The notes under the pieces: generated by a model | Seen by the model: the letters and a program-made list of their open reading frames with translations, nothing else | Told to the model about the DNA's origin: nothing | Database searches by the model: none | Translations under genes and position numbers: made by a program | Part shown: one piece after another, positions 9,358 to 18,428 of the stretch | How positions within the stretch are numbered: the first letter of the stretch is position 1 | Layout: each line of letters opens with the position of its first letter | Source: Hyphomicrobium sp. NDB2Meth4 | GTDB taxonomy: Bacteria > Pseudomonadota > Alphaproteobacteria > Rhizobiales > Hyphomicrobiaceae | Direction of reading: 5' to 3' | Length of the DNA: 64,000 bases | Assembly: GCF_900117445.1 (NCBI RefSeq) | Contig: NZ_FPEJ01000003.1 | Coordinates: 62,001 to 126,000, forward strand

Positions 9358-11373
9358 ATGGCCGGAGTCGTCCGCGACCTCTTCGCAACGATCGATAGCT
9401 TCATGACTGACAAGACGGCTCGCGCCCGCCGCACGACTGATGCCTCCGAGGCCTACACCGCCGCAGACATCGAGGTCCTCGAAGGCCTCGAGCCTGTCCG
9501 GCGCCGCCCAGGCATGTACATCGGCGGCACCGACGAGAAAGCGCTGCATCACCTCTTCGCCGAAGTCATCGATAACTCGATGGACGAGGCCGTGGCCGGC
9601 CACGCCACCTGGATCGACGTTGAGCTGGACGCCGAGGGCTTCGTCTCCGTCACCGACAATGGCCGCGGAATGCCCGTCGATCCGCATCCCAAATTCAAGA
9701 ACAAGAGCGCGCTCGAAGTCATCATGTGCACGCTGCACGCGGGCGGCAAATTCGACGGCAAGGCGTACAACACCTCGGGCGGTCTGCACGGCGTCGGCGT
9801 ATCCGTCGTCAACGCGCTGTCGGACGTTTGCGAGGTCGAGGTCGCACGCAGTCAGCAGCTCTATCGCATGACCTTCTCGCGCGGCGCTCCGCAAGGAAAG
9901 CTCGAGAAGCTCGGCCCGGTCATGAACCGTCGCGGCACCAAGGTGCGCTTCCACCCGGACGACAAGATCTTCGGCAAGGGCGCGCACTTCAGACCGGCAC
10001 GCCTGTTCAAGATGGCGCGCTCGAAGGCATACCTGTTCGGCGGCGTGAAGATCCGCTGGAAGTGCGATCCCTCGCTCATCAACGACGAAACGCCCCCTGA
10101 GGCGGAGTTCCATTTCCCCGGCGGTCTCAAGGATTATCTCGCATCCGAAATTGCCGGACAGACGCTCGTTACCAAGGACCTCTTCGCTGGCAACGTCGAA
10201 CGCGAAGGTAAGCACGGCTCCGTCGAATGGGCCGTCGCCTGGGTTGCCGACGCCGACGGCTTCTCGCGCTCATACTGCAATACCATCCCCACCGGCGAAG
10301 GCGGCACGCACGAGAACGGCCTGCGCTCGGCGCTATCGAAGGGGCTGCGCGAATTCGGCGAGCGCGTCGGCAACCGCAAGGCAGCACAGATCACCGCCGA
10401 CGACGTGATGGGCACCGCCGCGTCGATGCTGTCGGTCTTCATCCGCGAGCCCGAGTTCCAGGGCCAGACCAAAGACAAGCTGGCCACGCAGGAAGCAACG
10501 CGTATCGTCGAATCGACGGTGAAGGACGCCTTCGATCATTGGCTGACCGAAAGCCCGCAGCAGGCGACGCGCCTGCTCGAATGGTCCATCGATCAGGCTG
10601 AAGAGCGCTTGAAGCGCAGGCGCGAGAAGGAGGTCGGCCGTCAGTCGGCCACGCGCAAGCTGCGCCTTCCGGGCAAGCTCGCCGACTGCTCCATTCAATC
10701 GGCCTCCGGCACAGAAATCTTCATCGTCGAGGGTGACTCGGCCGGCGGCTCGGCTAAGAGTGCGCGCCAGCGCGAGACGCAGGCAATTCTTCCCCTACGC
10801 GGCAAAATCCTCAACGTTGCCAACGCCTCATCGGCGAAACTGTCGCAAAACCAGCTTCTCGCCGACTTGATCCTCGCCCTCGGTGTCGGCACTGGCGCCA
10901 AATACAAGGACGACGACCTGCGCTACGAGCGCGTCATCGTCATGACCGACGCCGATGTTGACGGCGCACACATCGCTTCCCTGCTCATCACGTTCTTCTA
11001 TCAGGAGATGCCGGAGCTGATCGAAAACGGCCATCTCTTCCTGGCCGTGCCGCCGCTCTACAAGCTGACCCACGGCGCCAAGTCCGTCTACGCGCGCGAC
11101 GAAAAGCACCGCGCGGAGTTGCTCGCCAAGGAATTCAAGCCGAACGCGAAAGTCGAGGTCTCCCGATTCAAAGGCCTCGGCGAGATGAATGCTGCGCAGC
11201 TCAAAGAGACGACCATGGACCCGGCCAAGCGCACACTGCTCAAGGTCGAGATCGGCGACGGTGACCGCTCGATGATCGGCGAGGCCGTCAATGCGCTGAT
11301 GGGATCCAAGCCCGAAGCCCGCTTCCGCTTCATCCAGGACCGCGCCGCCTTCGCCCACGACCTCGATATTTGA
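9358..11373 (+). CDS. parE: DNA topoisomerase IV subunit B
   Basis: ParE is the ATPase subunit that powers ParC in decatenating daughter chromosomes. The GHKL ATP site is complete: VIDNSMDEAVAGH, DNGRGMPVD and GGLHGVGVSVVNALS. The TOPRIM domain contains EGDSAGGSAKSAR, PLRGKILNV and DADVDGAHIASL. I chose the ATG at 9358 (671 residues, weak GGGA ahead); the ATG at 9403 (656 residues, starting MTDKTARAR) is equally plausible. The frame extends upstream to 9208 but that stretch is not protein-like. ParE rather than GyrB is supported by the length and the lack of the GyrB insert. parC is not in the window. Confidence 0.94.
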   Translation: MAGVVRDLFATIDSFMTDKTARARRTTDASEAYTAADIEVLEGLEPVRRRPGMYIGGTDEKALHHLFAEVIDNSMDEAVAGHATWIDVELDAEGFVSVTDNGRGMPVDPHPKFKNKSALEVIMCTLHAGGKFDGKAYNTSGGLHGVGVSVVNALSDVCEVEVARSQQLYRMTFSRGAPQGKLEKLGPVMNRRGTKVRFHPDDKIFGKGAHFRPARLFKMARSKAYLFGGVKIRWKCDPSLINDETPPEAEFHFPGGLKDYLASEIAGQTLVTKDLFAGNVEREGKHGSVEWAVAWVADADGFSRSYCNTIPTGEGGTHENGLRSALSKGLREFGERVGNRKAAQITADDVMGTAASMLSVFIREPEFQGQTKDKLATQEATRIVESTVKDAFDHWLTESPQQATRLLEWSIDQAEERLKRRREKEVGRQSATRKLRLPGKLADCSIQSASGTEIFIVEGDSAGGSAKSARQRETQAILPLRGKILNVANASSAKLSQNQLLADLILALGVGTGAKYKDDDLRYERVIVMTDADVDGAHIASLLITFFYQEMPELIENGHLFLAVPPLYKLTHGAKSVYARDEKHRAELLAKEFKPNAKVEVSRFKGLGEMNAAQLKETTMDPAKRTLLKVEIGDGDRSMIGEAVNALMGSKPEARFRFIQDRAAFAHDLDI

Positions 11374-11564
11374 GGCTTTTCAAAAGCCTACGCTTGCTAC
11401 CTGTGGCGGATACGCAAAAAGCCCCGCACGCCCTGCGTGTGCCCCAGTAAGCACACCTAGCGCGCGAGTGTACTCCAGCGCACACTCAACCGTTGCGCCA
11501 TGCTCGCCTGCCGTTAAAACCTACAGCTATTGGTTTGTATGTAGCGTTTTAGTGGGGTCGCGTT

Positions 11565-12305
11565 ATGCGTTTGCGTCTTGCGTTGGCGGCAGGATTTGCC
11601 GCTTGCTTTGTTGCCGGTGCGAATGCTGGCGACAATTACAACTGGAGCGGCCTCTACGTTGGCGCTCACGGTGGCTATGCGTGGGGCGACGCCAGCACTA
11701 CGGACGACATCAAGGATTGGTGCGTACCTGGCGACACCGCCTGCATCAACAAGTACGTCGGACCCTTCAATTTCGATCTGGATGGCGCGTTCGGCGGCGG
11801 TACCATCGGCTTCAACTTCCAGCATAGTGGCATCGTTCTTGGTCCGGAGGCTGAAATCGGCTATCTCGACCTCACGGGCTCGCGCCGCACCGACAGTTCC
11901 AATCCCACTAAATACCAGACGCTGGAGGTCGACGGCGGCTTCTATGCCGTCCTGGGTGGCCGCCTCGGCGTGGCCTTCGATAATACCCTAATTTATGGCA
12001 AGGGCGGCTGGGTGTGGTGGGACACTGATGCCACGCAGACAACGACCACCCCGGGCTTCACAACCCACGGAACGGGCGCCTACTCAGGCTGGGCCTACGG
12101 CGGTGGCATCGAACATGCTCTCGGCGGCGGCTGGAGTGTCAAGGCGGAATATCTCCACTTCGATGTCGATACCGAAGGAGGAGATCAGACCCGAGACGCC
12201 GACGGCTACACTTTCAATAACTGGACGGAACTTGATGCCGACACTGTTAAAGTCGGCGTCAACTACAAGTTCGGCTCGCGCGATGAGCCGGTGCCGCTGA
12301 AGTAG
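11565..12305 (+). CDS. Omp25/31-like outer-membrane beta-barrel protein
   Basis: A 246-residue secreted protein. The first 21 residues are a signal peptide cleaved after GANA. The mature start, NWSGLYVGAHGGYAWGD, is the typical opening of the alphaproteobacterial Omp25/Omp31/opacity-type barrels. Alternating aromatic and Gly residues continue to the end, and the C-terminal strand DTVKVGVNYKFG ends near an aromatic residue as BamA substrates do. It should form an eight-stranded barrel in the outer membrane, with a structural or porin-like role. The single-gene unit is followed at once by an intrinsic terminator. Confidence 0.88.
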   Translation: MRLRLALAAGFAACFVAGANAGDNYNWSGLYVGAHGGYAWGDASTTDDIKDWCVPGDTACINKYVGPFNFDLDGAFGGGTIGFNFQHSGIVLGPEAEIGYLDLTGSRRTDSSNPTKYQTLEVDGGFYAVLGGRLGVAFDNTLIYGKGGWVWWDTDATQTTTTPGFTTHGTGAYSGWAYGGGIEHALGGGWSVKAEYLHFDVDTEGGDQTRDADGYTFNNWTELDADTVKVGVNYKFGSRDEPVPLK

Positions 12306-12333
12306 TCACTCAAGCGCGACCCTACATTGCTTG

Positions 12334-12367
12334 ACCGGGGATGGGCGATCGCGCTCGTCCCCGGTTT
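12334..12367 (+). terminator. Intrinsic terminator after the Omp25/31-like gene
   Basis: An 8-bp GC-rich stem (ACCGGGGA pairing with TCCCCGGT) encloses a 16-base loop and is followed by a short T run. It lies 29 bases after the barrel gene's stop, between two convergent genes. The loop itself contains a further palindrome, GCGATCGC. Confidence 0.6.
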
Positions 12368-12385
12368 GCGTTATGAGACGACGCG

Positions 12386-13105
12386 TCAGCGCGAAATTCC
12401 CAGCTGCTGCGCGATCCTGCGCGCTGTGACCTCGCGCCGCTCGGTGATCCCACGAAATCCCGCCCGTGCTTCCTCGACGATGTGCGGCGGCGCGCTCTCC
12501 GGCGTTCCGCTGTCGAACGGCGGATCGGGCGCATATTGCATGGAGAGCTGAATGCCCTTGGCGCTGTCCTCTCCGCACGCCAGAGCGGCCAGTTGCAGCG
12601 CGCCGTCTATGCCGGCCGTCACGCCCGCGGTGCTCACGAGCGCCCCATCGACCACCACACGTGCCGGGATCGCAGTAGCGCCAAACAGCGGCAATAGATG
12701 GTGCGCGGCCCAATGCGTCGTCGCGCGTTTGCCCTGCAGCAGCCCAGCCGCGCCGCAGATCAACGCCCCGGTACAGACCGAAAGCACATAGCGCGCGCCC
12801 GCCGCTTGCCGCGCAACCCAATCGAGCACCTCGGCGTCATCCATCAGCGCTTCCTGGCCGAAGCCGCCAGGAATGTGCAGCACGTCGAGTTGCGGCGCCT
12901 CGGAAAGAGCCGCGTCGGCAACGATCGTCAGCGCTTTCACGTCGCGGACGGGACCAGCCGACTTCGCATAAATGCGGCACGTCGCACCCGGCAAGCGGGA
13001 TAGCACCTCGAACGGTCCAGTAAGGTCCAGCTGATCCAGCTCGTCGAAGGCGAGAGTGCCAACCCGCAGCGGCTGCGGGCCGCCAACCTGCTCGGACGCC
13101 GTCAT
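12386..13105 (-). CDS. DJ-1/PfpI-family protein (isonitrile hydratase-like)
   Basis: A 239-residue class I glutamine-amidotransferase-like protein. The nucleophile-elbow cysteine is in LSVCTGAL. An acidic residue precedes it in the strand LDQLDLTGPFEVL, which also carries the substrate-site signature of the isonitrile hydratase / transcription-regulator N-domain group. TTHWAAHHLL and STAGVTAGID complete the family pattern. No AraC-type DNA-binding domain follows, so it is a stand-alone enzyme or chaperone, not a regulator. The exact substrate is unknown. Its start at 13105 overlaps by ATGA the end of an uncertain frame described for the upstream gap. Confidence 0.85.
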   Translation of the reverse strand: MTASEQVGGPQPLRVGTLAFDELDQLDLTGPFEVLSRLPGATCRIYAKSAGPVRDVKALTIVADAALSEAPQLDVLHIPGGFGQEALMDDAEVLDWVARQAAGARYVLSVCTGALICGAAGLLQGKRATTHWAAHHLLPLFGATAIPARVVVDGALVSTAGVTAGIDGALQLAALACGEDSAKGIQLSMQYAPDPPFDSGTPESAPPHIVEEARAGFRGITERREVTARRIAQQLGISR

Positions 13106-13551
13106 GCGCTGGCACTCCCCTCAGTCGGAACGGATTGGCGCCATTGCGGCGCCCCCACTCCATCCTCGTCATCGTTCGAGACTAGCGAGTCCCATCGTCG
13201 ACCCTGACGCAGCACCATCAGATACCGGTCGGCGTCTTCACATAACGCCTGCCATCCGCGCGCGCACCTTGCAGGAACACCGAAAACACAGCGCCGACGA
13301 CAACCACTAGCCGCGCGAACGGCCAATCCCACGAAATCGCCCCATACCCACCCGCAAAAAGCCGCATCGACAGATACCACTGGGGCGGCTGGTGAATTGA
13401 ACCGCTCGTACATAGATGTAAATTGTATAGGCAGCCGCGCGAGCCCAGGCCGCCAAACCGCATCGCCCGGCCAATGGATCCATCTGCGCTAATCGGAGTT
13501 TAGGATTTCTCCAGTTAGATCAGTGGTTAGGCCTTCCTAAGGGTTATCGAT
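13106..13551. other. Intergenic stretch with two weak overlapping minus-strand frames
   Basis: No confident gene is present in these 446 bases. Two leftward frames overlap. One (stop at 13218) would give a hydrophobic helix, FARLVVVVGAVFSVFLQGA, in a peptide of about 49 residues. The other (13102-13413) reads DADRYLMVLRQGRRWDSL and ends with an ATGA overlap on the PfpI start. Third-position GC is lower than in neighbouring genes and neither has a good ribosome site. One possibility is a small membrane protein gene broken by a frameshift. The last 50 bases hold the leader of the L,D-transpeptidase gene. Confidence 0.3.
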
Positions 13552-15222
13552 ATGACACTCCTTCCGGCGTTGTCCCGCCGTCGCTCACTTATTTCGCTCG
13601 CAGCCGTCGCGATTGCCATTGCCGGCGTCGCCGGACCAGCTTCGGCGCGCAGCAATCGCGCAGACGACCAGGATGACACCCGCCAGGAAACGACCAGACG
13701 CCAGCCAGGGCAACCCATGCTCGCGGTTGTCTCGCTCGGCGACCAGCGCGTCACGATCTACGACAAGGACGGCGCCATCATGCATGGCCCGATCTCGAGC
13801 GGCGCCACGCCCAACGACACCCCGCCTGGCATCTACGCCATCCTGCAGAAGAACCGCGAGCACTATTCGAACCGCTATGACGATGCGGCGATGCCCTTCA
13901 TGCAGCGCATCACATGGACGGGCATCGCTCTGCACGCCGGTGCACTGCCGGGCTATCCCGCCTCGCATGGCTGCGTTCGTTTGCGCCACGACTTCGCCAA
14001 CCAGCTTTTCGACATGACCAAGCTTGGCATGCGCGTCGTCGTCTCACGCAACAACATGGTGCCGGTGCCGATTTCACACCCGAACCTGTTCAAGCCCAAG
14101 CCCTTCGGCACCAACGTCGCCGTGCTGACCCCGGCCGCGATCACCATTCCACAGCCTGCCGCCGACGGCAAAGACACCCGCTATGACGGTGGTCCCAACG
14201 ATCCGCCCTACCTCCAGGCCCGCGCCACGGCATTGCAGGCGGCCTACAACGAAAAGAACGCGGAAGCGCAGGAACTGGGCAAGAAGGCCGACGCTGCAAA
14301 GGCTCTCGCCAAACAGAAGCAACGCGAAAGTGCCAAGGCGGCGCGCGACCTGAAAAACGCGGAAAACGCCTTCAAGCGCGCCACCGGGTGGCTCGAAGAC
14401 GCAGAACGCACACTGTCGCGAGCCAAGTCGGACAAGGCCATTCAGCGCGCGCAGGCTCAAAAGGCTAAGGCAGAGGCGAAAGTCGCCGACACCAAGGCCA
14501 AACTCGAGAAGATGCAGGCCGATACCAAGCCCGCGCTCGAAGCTGCTCAGCAAGCCGCGGACGCCGCCAAGTTTGCCGAAGACGAGAAAAACGCCGCCGC
14601 CGAAGCCGCGCGCGATGCCGAGCGCAAGCTGTCACCGGTCTCGGTCTTCATCAGCCGCAAGACCGGCAAGCTCTACATCCGCCAAGCCTTCGATCAGATC
14701 TACGAAGGCGACGTCTTCATCCGCGACCCTGACGAGCCGATCGGCACCTACACGTACACCGCTCTCGACTACAAGCCGGGCGGGCGTGAGATGCTGTGGA
14801 ACGTCGTCTCGATCGCTGGCCGCCAGCCGGGCGAGCCCGAGAAGAGCAGCGGCATGAACCAGCTTCGCCGTAATCAGGCCGCGCCTGAAATCCCCACCGA
14901 CGTCGTCGGAGCAACGGCAGCTCTCGACCGCATCGAGATCCCGCAGGAGACCAGAGAGCGCATCGCCGAACTCGTGCTCCCCGGTTCATCGCTGATCATC
15001 TCCGATGAAGCCGCACACAAGGAGACGGGCAAGCACACCGACTTCATCGTGCTTCTCAGCGGCGAGCCGCAGGGCGGCATCATCCTGCGTCCCAAGCCCA
15101 AGCAGGAGTACTACGACGATTACTGGGGTGGCTGGGGCTACAATAATGACCCTGGCTACGGCTACGACCGTCGCCGCAGAAAGCGCGGTCCCTTCGGCGG
15201 TCCGGGCTTCGCCTTCTGGTAA
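13552..15222 (+). CDS. L,D-transpeptidase (YkuD) with coiled coil and degenerate C-terminal domain
   Basis: A 556-residue secreted enzyme expected to make 3-3 cross-links in peptidoglycan or attach proteins to it. A signal peptide covers residues 1-33. The YkuD domain spans about residues 55-170, with the catalytic Cys in SHGCVRLRHDF and the conserved His in ALHAGALPG. Residues 225-360 are a long Ala/Lys/Glu coiled coil. The C-terminal 190 residues begin SVFISRKTGKLYIRQ and resemble a second YkuD-like fold that lacks the Ser-His-Gly-Cys motif. They include LVLPGSSLIISDE. The end is rich in Tyr, Gly and Arg. A strong terminator follows, so it is monocistronic. Confidence 0.9.
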   Translation: MTLLPALSRRRSLISLAAVAIAIAGVAGPASARSNRADDQDDTRQETTRRQPGQPMLAVVSLGDQRVTIYDKDGAIMHGPISSGATPNDTPPGIYAILQKNREHYSNRYDDAAMPFMQRITWTGIALHAGALPGYPASHGCVRLRHDFANQLFDMTKLGMRVVVSRNNMVPVPISHPNLFKPKPFGTNVAVLTPAAITIPQPAADGKDTRYDGGPNDPPYLQARATALQAAYNEKNAEAQELGKKADAAKALAKQKQRESAKAARDLKNAENAFKRATGWLEDAERTLSRAKSDKAIQRAQAQKAKAEAKVADTKAKLEKMQADTKPALEAAQQAADAAKFAEDEKNAAAEAARDAERKLSPVSVFISRKTGKLYIRQAFDQIYEGDVFIRDPDEPIGTYTYTALDYKPGGREMLWNVVSIAGRQPGEPEKSSGMNQLRRNQAAPEIPTDVVGATAALDRIEIPQETRERIAELVLPGSSLIISDEAAHKETGKHTDFIVLLSGEPQGGIILRPKPKQEYYDDYWGGWGYNNDPGYGYDRRRRKRGPFGGPGFAFW

Positions 15223-15244
15223 TCCGACTCCCCAAGAGTGCATG

Positions 15245-15283
15245 AAGAGGCCGCGGGCATTGTCCGCGGCCTCTTTGCTTTTG
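15245..15283 (+). terminator. Strong intrinsic terminator after the L,D-transpeptidase gene
   Basis: A perfect 12-bp stem (AAGAGGCCGCGG with CCGCGGCCTCTT) has a 7-base loop and is followed by TGCTTTT. It starts 22 bases after the stop codon. Confidence 0.9.
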
Positions 15284-15420
15284 GGCACCTGTTGCACCAT
15301 CCTGCAGCGGGCTCGCCTGCCCACCACCGCATGCAACGCGCACACGCGACGCAGATGTCAGACGAACTCAATCTGTGCCGGTGCTAAGCTTGCTGCGCGT
15401 CCATCTGAGGTGATCGCACG

Positions 15421-15918
15421 ATGACGAATTTTCCAGCCGACCTCGCCCAAGCTTGCGCGGATCTCTCTGCCCAAACCATTCCTGCCGGATCGACGATCGT
15501 CGCTGCCGGCACGCCTGGCGGCCCGCTGCATATTCTGATTGAAGGCTCGGTGACCGTGCTGCGCGACGACGCCGAGGCCGCAACCATCGACGAGCCGGGT
15601 GCGGTGTTTGGCGAGATGGCGCTTCTGCTCGGCGCCCCGCACGCAACGACAGCGATCGCAAAACAGGACTGCCGTTTCTATGTCGTGACAGACGGCGCGG
15701 CGTTCCTGCGCTCCAACCCCGATTTGATGTTCCACGTCTGCCGCACACTGGCCCTGCGCGTGCATTTGCTTTCAGGCTATCTCGCCGACCTCAAAACCCA
15801 GTTCGCCGACCACGACAGCCACCTCGGTATGGTCCACGAAGTGCTCTGCAAGCTTTGCGAACACCCGCACCGCGAGGTTACGCTTGGCTCTGACCGCCAA
15901 CCTGGTCCATTGCCCTAG
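15421..15918 (+). CDS. Cyclic nucleotide-binding domain protein
   Basis: A 165-residue protein made of one Crp-like cNMP-binding domain. The beta-roll signature is GGPLHILIEGSVTVLRDD, and the phosphate-binding cassette region reads PGAVFGEMALLLGAPHATTAIA. The usual Arg of the cAMP-binding R-x-A-x-A/S motif is replaced (PHATT), so classical cAMP binding is doubtful. There is no DNA-binding domain or membrane segment. GAGGTGAT lies upstream of the ATG. The stop codon TAG is the first triplet of a 55-bp palindromic repeat, so the C-terminus may have been fixed by insertion of that element. Confidence 0.85.
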   Translation: MTNFPADLAQACADLSAQTIPAGSTIVAAGTPGGPLHILIEGSVTVLRDDAEAATIDEPGAVFGEMALLLGAPHATTAIAKQDCRFYVVTDGAAFLRSNPDLMFHVCRTLALRVHLLSGYLADLKTQFADHDSHLGMVHEVLCKLCEHPHREVTLGSDRQPGPLP

Positions 15919-15970
15919 ACCATGATCGCTTCGGACCCAATCCGCCCGAAGCCTGAATCATCGGTCTCAT
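15916..15970 (+). repeat. 55-bp dispersed palindromic repeat, copy 1
   Basis: This imperfect palindrome matches 48537-48591 at 50 of 55 positions without gaps. The inner arms GCTTCGGAC and its near complement flank a 6-8 base centre. The outer arms are AGACCATGAT and ATCATCGGTCT. It fills the space between two convergent genes. Its first triplet is the stop codon of the cNMP-binding gene, and the minus-strand stop of the metallophosphoesterase gene (15967-15969) lies inside its last bases. Confidence 0.85.
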
Positions 15971-16743
15971 GCTTTAAGCCACGCGGGCTCCTCGGTGAGA
16001 TTGGGCACGGGAAACGTCAGCGGCTTATCGAGCGCCGCCGTCTGAGGTCCCATCAGCGAGAACCACAGCGCCGAGCTTTCCTCGACATCCAGCATGATGT
16101 GCGTCGGCACTTCGCCGATCTGCCGCCCCGCGTTGAAAACGAATGTGCCCCCGCGCGTGTCGATCCACGAGCCATCCGCACGAAACGGGGCATTGTGCAC
16201 GTGCCCGCAGAACACGAGATCAGGTTGGTATTCATCGATCCAACGCGCCAGTTCCGCGTCGCCGAACTCGCGCATCTCATGACTGATGCGTGAGCCGATC
16301 GGCGGCGCGTGATAGACCCAGATCCAGCGTTTCTTCTGCGCATTCGCATCGCGCGCGAGCTGGGCCCCGATACGCTCCTTCGTCAAAGGCCCGTCCCACC
16401 ACGGGCAGATGCTGAATAAAATCCCATCGACCGCCACCGCGTCGCCATCGGCCGGAATGCCGCTGGCACGCACTCCCTTGGCGATCCATTGCGCGATGCG
16501 TTCCCCATGCTCATCGCGCGCATCGAGATCGTGGTTGCCCGAACAGACGATCAGCCGCGTCTTCGCCGCCAGCCGGGTGAGATACTTCTCGACCACCGCG
16601 ATCTGCACGCGCGGATCGACGGTTGAGAATGCATCGAGCAGGTCGCCGGCAAGGATGACGAGATCGAAGCCGGGCCCGATCCGCATCAGCCAGTCATATT
16701 GTTTGAGCGTGTAATGGATGTCGGCCGTAATGAGTATCTTCAC
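15967..16743 (-). CDS. Metallophosphoesterase
   Basis: A 258-residue calcineurin-like phosphoesterase with all dinuclear-metal motifs: ADIHYTL (D-x-H), LAGDLLD, CSGNHD and CGHVHNAP (G-H-x-H). Residues are cytoplasmic in character, and there is no signal peptide. Substrate is unknown; small members of this group hydrolyse nucleotides, cyclic dinucleotides or phosphoproteins. It lies 36 bases downstream of the fatty-acid desaturase gene on the same strand and is probably cotranscribed. Its stop codon falls inside palindromic repeat copy 1. Confidence 0.9.
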   Translation of the reverse strand: MKILITADIHYTLKQYDWLMRIGPGFDLVILAGDLLDAFSTVDPRVQIAVVEKYLTRLAAKTRLIVCSGNHDLDARDEHGERIAQWIAKGVRASGIPADGDAVAVDGILFSICPWWDGPLTKERIGAQLARDANAQKKRWIWVYHAPPIGSRISHEMREFGDAELARWIDEYQPDLVFCGHVHNAPFRADGSWIDTRGGTFVFNAGRQIGEVPTHIMLDVEESSALWFSLMGPQTAALDKPLTFPVPNLTEEPAWLKA

Positions 16744-16779
16744 CGCGGCCGCCCCCCGATTGCCTCGCCGCCCGCGCCA

Positions 16780-18171
16780 TCAGTTCTTGCGCAGCGACGC
16801 CTCAACCTCGCGCGCAATACCGGCAGCATCGGCGATGTCGGCGTATTCGATCGCCGCGTTGTCGACGTAGACCGCTTCCTCTGTCTTGGGCGCGTACTTT
16901 TCGCCCAGCACGCCCATCGCCGTCGGATGGCCCAGCGCGTTCTCTGCGTCGCCGAAATACCCTTCGACGATCACGCCCTTGGCGCGGTATTCGGGTTCCT
17001 CTAGCAGCAACTCGTGCAGGCGTTTCAGCTTGTAGTGCGGCACCGACGCCATGATGTGGTGCGGCAGGTGATAGTCCATGCCGAACGGGAACACCGCATA
17101 GCGCATCATCGGGCCAACGAGAAACACACGCGTGTTCGTGTATCGCCCGCGGTCGGCATTGCCGTGCTGCACCCACTGCCGCAGGATCATGAACAATGGG
17201 AATGTCGTGAACAGCGCCAGCACCCACAGCAGCCCGAAGTACATCCACGCATCGCCCCACCCGGCAAGCTGCACGGCCGACAGCGCGCCGTACAGCAGCG
17301 CCAGATAAGTCACGCGATGAATGCCGATCATGCGCAGGGGAATGACCGGAGCGAGACGCGTGCGCGGATAGGCATCGTCCGGCAGCATCCAAAGGATGCC
17401 GACCACCACGGCCCACATCAGCGGCAGAATGATCGCCACCGCGAGCGAATACCCCATCACGCTCAGCGGCACGACCACCAGCGGCGCACCGACAGCGAAC
17501 AGGATGCCGGCGCGCAGCGGGCGCACCGAACCGGGACGATCGGGATCCGCATAGGGGTTGCTCGATCCGCCACCGAGCGATGAATACTTCGCCCTGACGA
17601 TCGTGTAGCGGAACAGGTTCGGCAGCCACAGCTGCTTCAACAGCGACCACAGCATCTCGACATGGGTGATCGGGAAGTCCAGCCAGTGATCGCTGTCGTG
17701 CAGCTGGCTGATGTCTGGATCGCGCAGCGGATCGTTGACGAACTGGTGATGCGCCAGATGGTGCAGCCGGTAGTGATAGGTGGTCGTGAAGATCGGGAAC
17801 GCGCCAAGCCAATCGGAAGCGAGCTCGTTCAGCTTGCGATTAGCGAACAGCACATAGTGGGTGCCTTCGTGGATCGCCCCGCCGAACTGGTGCTGAGAGG
17901 CGCCGATGGCAAAGATCGCCGCTATCGTGGAGGGAACCGTCCACCACCACGAGATGTCTCCCGCGCGAGCAGATTCGATCACCCACACTGCGCCCGCAAC
18001 TGACGCGGCGATCACTAGGTAGATACGCGCCAAGTGCCACCAGTTGGTGACATTGTCGCGCGCCTTCAGCGCTTTGATCTCTTCACTCGATTGCCGGCTC
18101 GACCGTGCATAATCGGGTTCGCCGTCAAGCCTACGCGCTGAAACACTTGCCGTCGCTCCATGAGCAGTCAT
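16780..18171 (-). CDS. Membrane fatty-acid desaturase
   Basis: A di-iron membrane desaturase of 463 residues. All three histidine boxes are present: HEGTH, HHLAHH and YHLPHHIMA. They are separated by paired hydrophobic helices as in DesA-type enzymes. It probably introduces double bonds into membrane acyl chains and so influences fluidity. I start it at the ATG at 18171, which has GGAAG 8 bases ahead. The frame continues 27 codons further upstream without a better signal. The last 60 residues form a soluble extension with many Glu and Ala. Substrate specificity cannot be told from sequence. The metallophosphoesterase gene follows. Confidence 0.9.
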   Translation of the reverse strand: MTAHGATASVSARRLDGEPDYARSSRQSSEEIKALKARDNVTNWWHLARIYLVIAASVAGAVWVIESARAGDISWWWTVPSTIAAIFAIGASQHQFGGAIHEGTHYVLFANRKLNELASDWLGAFPIFTTTYHYRLHHLAHHQFVNDPLRDPDISQLHDSDHWLDFPITHVEMLWSLLKQLWLPNLFRYTIVRAKYSSLGGGSSNPYADPDRPGSVRPLRAGILFAVGAPLVVVPLSVMGYSLAVAIILPLMWAVVVGILWMLPDDAYPRTRLAPVIPLRMIGIHRVTYLALLYGALSAVQLAGWGDAWMYFGLLWVLALFTTFPLFMILRQWVQHGNADRGRYTNTRVFLVGPMMRYAVFPFGMDYHLPHHIMASVPHYKLKRLHELLLEEPEYRAKGVIVEGYFGDAENALGHPTAMGVLGEKYAPKTEEAVYVDNAAIEYADIADAAGIAREVEASLRKN

Positions 18172-18428
18172 GCGTGCGCTTCCAGGTCTTGAGTTTTCCG
18201 CGGCGCCGAATCCGTCCAACTTATGCTGGCAATCGATGAATCGCCCAGCCATTGCAAGTTGATTGCTCGGGCGACGTTGCAGCAGGGTTACGGCGGCACG
18301 TCGAATATCGGGCTTTTCGGCGACTGGAGCCGAGATCGCCCCATAAGTAAACCGATGTTTACGACACCCGTCCTGCCCCTGCGGACACTTCCTCGCCAGT
18401 AGAAGACGCCAACATTCAGGGGGATCGC

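Noticed and set aside
9103-10215. 370-codon minus frame over the start of parE
   Set aside because: Antisense to the GHKL domain of parE; no family resemblance.
11372-11392. AGGCTTTT/AAAAGCCT inverted repeat after parE
   Set aside because: The T run is in the stem and loop, not after it, so it is not a convincing terminator; too short to call otherwise.
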